6,371 bases of DNA, taken from positions 1 to 6,371 of the forward strand of contig JAIXVT010000228.1 of assembly GCA_027482725.1 (NCBI GenBank). Reading direction: 5' to 3'. The stretch is from Pseudomonadota bacterium (lineage in GTDB: Bacteria > Bdellovibrionota > UBA1018 > CAIMNF01). Positions 5,728 through 6,371 of this stretch are shown one piece after another. The translations under genes and the position numbers were made by a program. A model generated the notes under the pieces. It made no database searches. It worked only from the letters and a program-made list of their open reading frames with translations, and was not told the origin of the DNA. Every line of letters begins with the position of its first letter. Positions within the stretch are counted from its first letter, which is position 1.

Positions 5728-6203
5728 TGAAATAGTCCTTGTGGGTTGTCGGGTGAAAAAAAGATCCCCTCGTGTTGAATATGTGCCATACGACAGAAAG
5801 TCTCAAAAACATCCTTTAAACTTTTTCCCAATAAATCGGGTCGATCCATAACGCCATCTGGAAGATTCCGATCCGGGCATCTTTCATTTTGTAATGAGTG
5901 CTTATGGCTCCGTCCGAAGGGACGGTGTGCGGGACCATCGACATCAAGCCTACAGATTGGACCCAGTCCGCTTACATGTACATTGATTGTTTTTGATCCA
6001 ATAATTGGATTATAAAGTATCGACATTCTTAAATCTAATTCTTGGGAGTTTTCTATGAAAATATCTTCAGCGACAAGATAAGGAGAAGTTTGACGTTTAT
6101 TGCTAAACTGAATGTCCTGCTGGATCTTTTTCCCGAGTATGTCTCTTAACGATTCAAATTCATTCCTTTCAATTTTTTTCCTAGTTACGCCATTACGGTT
6201 CAT
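5724..6203 (-). CDS. Small His/Cys-containing protein (DUF6978-like?), first gene of the cassette, starting inside the CRISPR repeat
   Basis: With the start I prefer (ATG 6203-6201) the product has 159 residues; an in-frame ATG at 6224-6222 would add seven residues encoded wholly by the CRISPR repeat. In-frame stops just upstream limit any further extension, and the next in-frame Met is about residue 60. An N-terminal helix (about 10-30, KKIERNEFESLRDILGKKI) is followed by a beta-rich core and the motif GPICRLDVDGPAHRPFGRSH (81-100) with KH following. Cys84, His93, His100, His102 and Cys109 could bind a metal. The C-terminal part (126-148) is amphipathic helix then strand. The CR-DVDGPAH-H-H pattern resembles small proteins I associate with DUF6978 next to DUF1828 genes, but this is from memory and uncertain. 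It is coupled to the downstream gene by GTGA. No Shine-Dalgarno is visible at the usual distance from either start. Confidence 0.65.
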   Translation of the reverse strand: MNRNGVTRKKIERNEFESLRDILGKKIQQDIQFSNKRQTSPYLVAEDIFIENSQELDLRMSILYNPIIGSKTINVHVSGLGPICRLDVDGPAHRPFGRSHKHSLQNERCPDRNLPDGVMDRPDLLGKSLKDVFETFCRMAHIQHEGIFFSPDNPQGLFQ

Positions 6204-6371
6204 CCCCACATGCGTGGGGAACATCAGTGAGCATCGATTCAGCTTGCGATTTCATTACGGTTCATCCCCACATGCGTGGGGAACATTGTCAGGGAGTTAC
6301 CTATCGTGAGCAATGGGACGGTTCATCCCCACATGCGTGGGGAACATTCAGGGTCGGTCCGTGTCAGTCAG
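6196..6371 (-). CRISPR. Leader-distal end of a type I-E-like CRISPR array (three repeats, continues past the window)
   Basis: Three identical 29-nt repeats lie at 6196-6224, 6258-6286 and 6319-6347, separated by spacers of 33 and 32 nt; a third spacer runs into the window edge. On the minus strand the repeat begins ATGTTCCCC, has a 6-bp stem CCCCAC/GTGGGG around GCAT, and ends ATGAACCG. This matches the type I-E repeat class (compare E. coli GTTCCCC...CGGGGATAAACCG), whose transcribed strand would be minus here. The leader and any cas genes should then lie to the right of the window, and the repeat at 6196-6224 is the terminal one. It shows no decay. The base next to each repeat (T on the minus strand) is also constant across all three. 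No cas gene is present in the window. Confidence 0.92.

Noticed and set aside
6112..6309. Plus-strand open frame of 65 codons across the array
   Set aside because: It reads through two CRISPR repeats (both giving the same peptide FIPTCVG/SPHAWGT type translation) and is antisense to a better gene.

Overview
The window looks like a chromosomal accessory segment of a Gram-negative bacterium, probably a proteobacterium. The reasons are a large RND-type inner-membrane exporter, a TetR regulator carrying the YHHGDLR signature, BrnTA and HipBA toxin-antitoxin pairs, and a CRISPR array with type I-E style repeats. The species cannot be fixed from this sequence.

Layout from left to right. (a) 1-1713, minus strand: the N-terminal 571 residues of an RND/MMPL-family exporter, cut by the window edge. 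(b) 1714-1823: a divergent promoter region with two direct, self-palindromic TGTwAACA boxes. (c) 1824-2546, plus strand: a TetR-family regulator, probably the local repressor of the exporter, whose 3' end contains an 18-T homopolymer. (d) 2543-3056, minus strand: a brnT-brnA toxin-antitoxin operon, with a promoter and candidate operator at 3061-3089. (e) 3057-3308: a short AT-rich hairpin and a 5'-truncated coding remnant in the same frame as the end of hipA. (f) 3309-4786, minus strand: a hipB-hipA module whose coding sequences overlap by 4 nt. (g) 4787-4902: three operator-like sites spaced exactly 50 bp apart upstream of hipB. (h) 4957-6203, minus strand: a two-gene operon of poorly characterised proteins, a small His/Cys-containing protein followed by a DUF1828-like protein, linked by a GTGA start/stop overlap. 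(i) 6196-6371: the leader-distal end of a CRISPR array that continues past the window.

How the parts work together. The exporter and TetR gene form a classic divergent efflux/regulator pair. The rest is a stress/defence cluster: two toxin-antitoxin modules, a two-gene cassette of unknown function and the CRISPR array, nearly all transcribed leftwards. The most provocative point is the junction between the array and the two-gene cassette. The only plausible start codons of the first gene lie inside the terminal CRISPR repeat. One of them, ATG at 6203-6201, is the first triplet of the 8-nt 5' handle that Cas6e-type cleavage would leave. Processing of the array transcript could therefore produce a leaderless mRNA beginning exactly at AUG. 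This is inference from the sequence.

No stretch longer than 300 bases lacks a gene. The two longest non-genic gaps (3057-3308 and 4787-4956) are described below.
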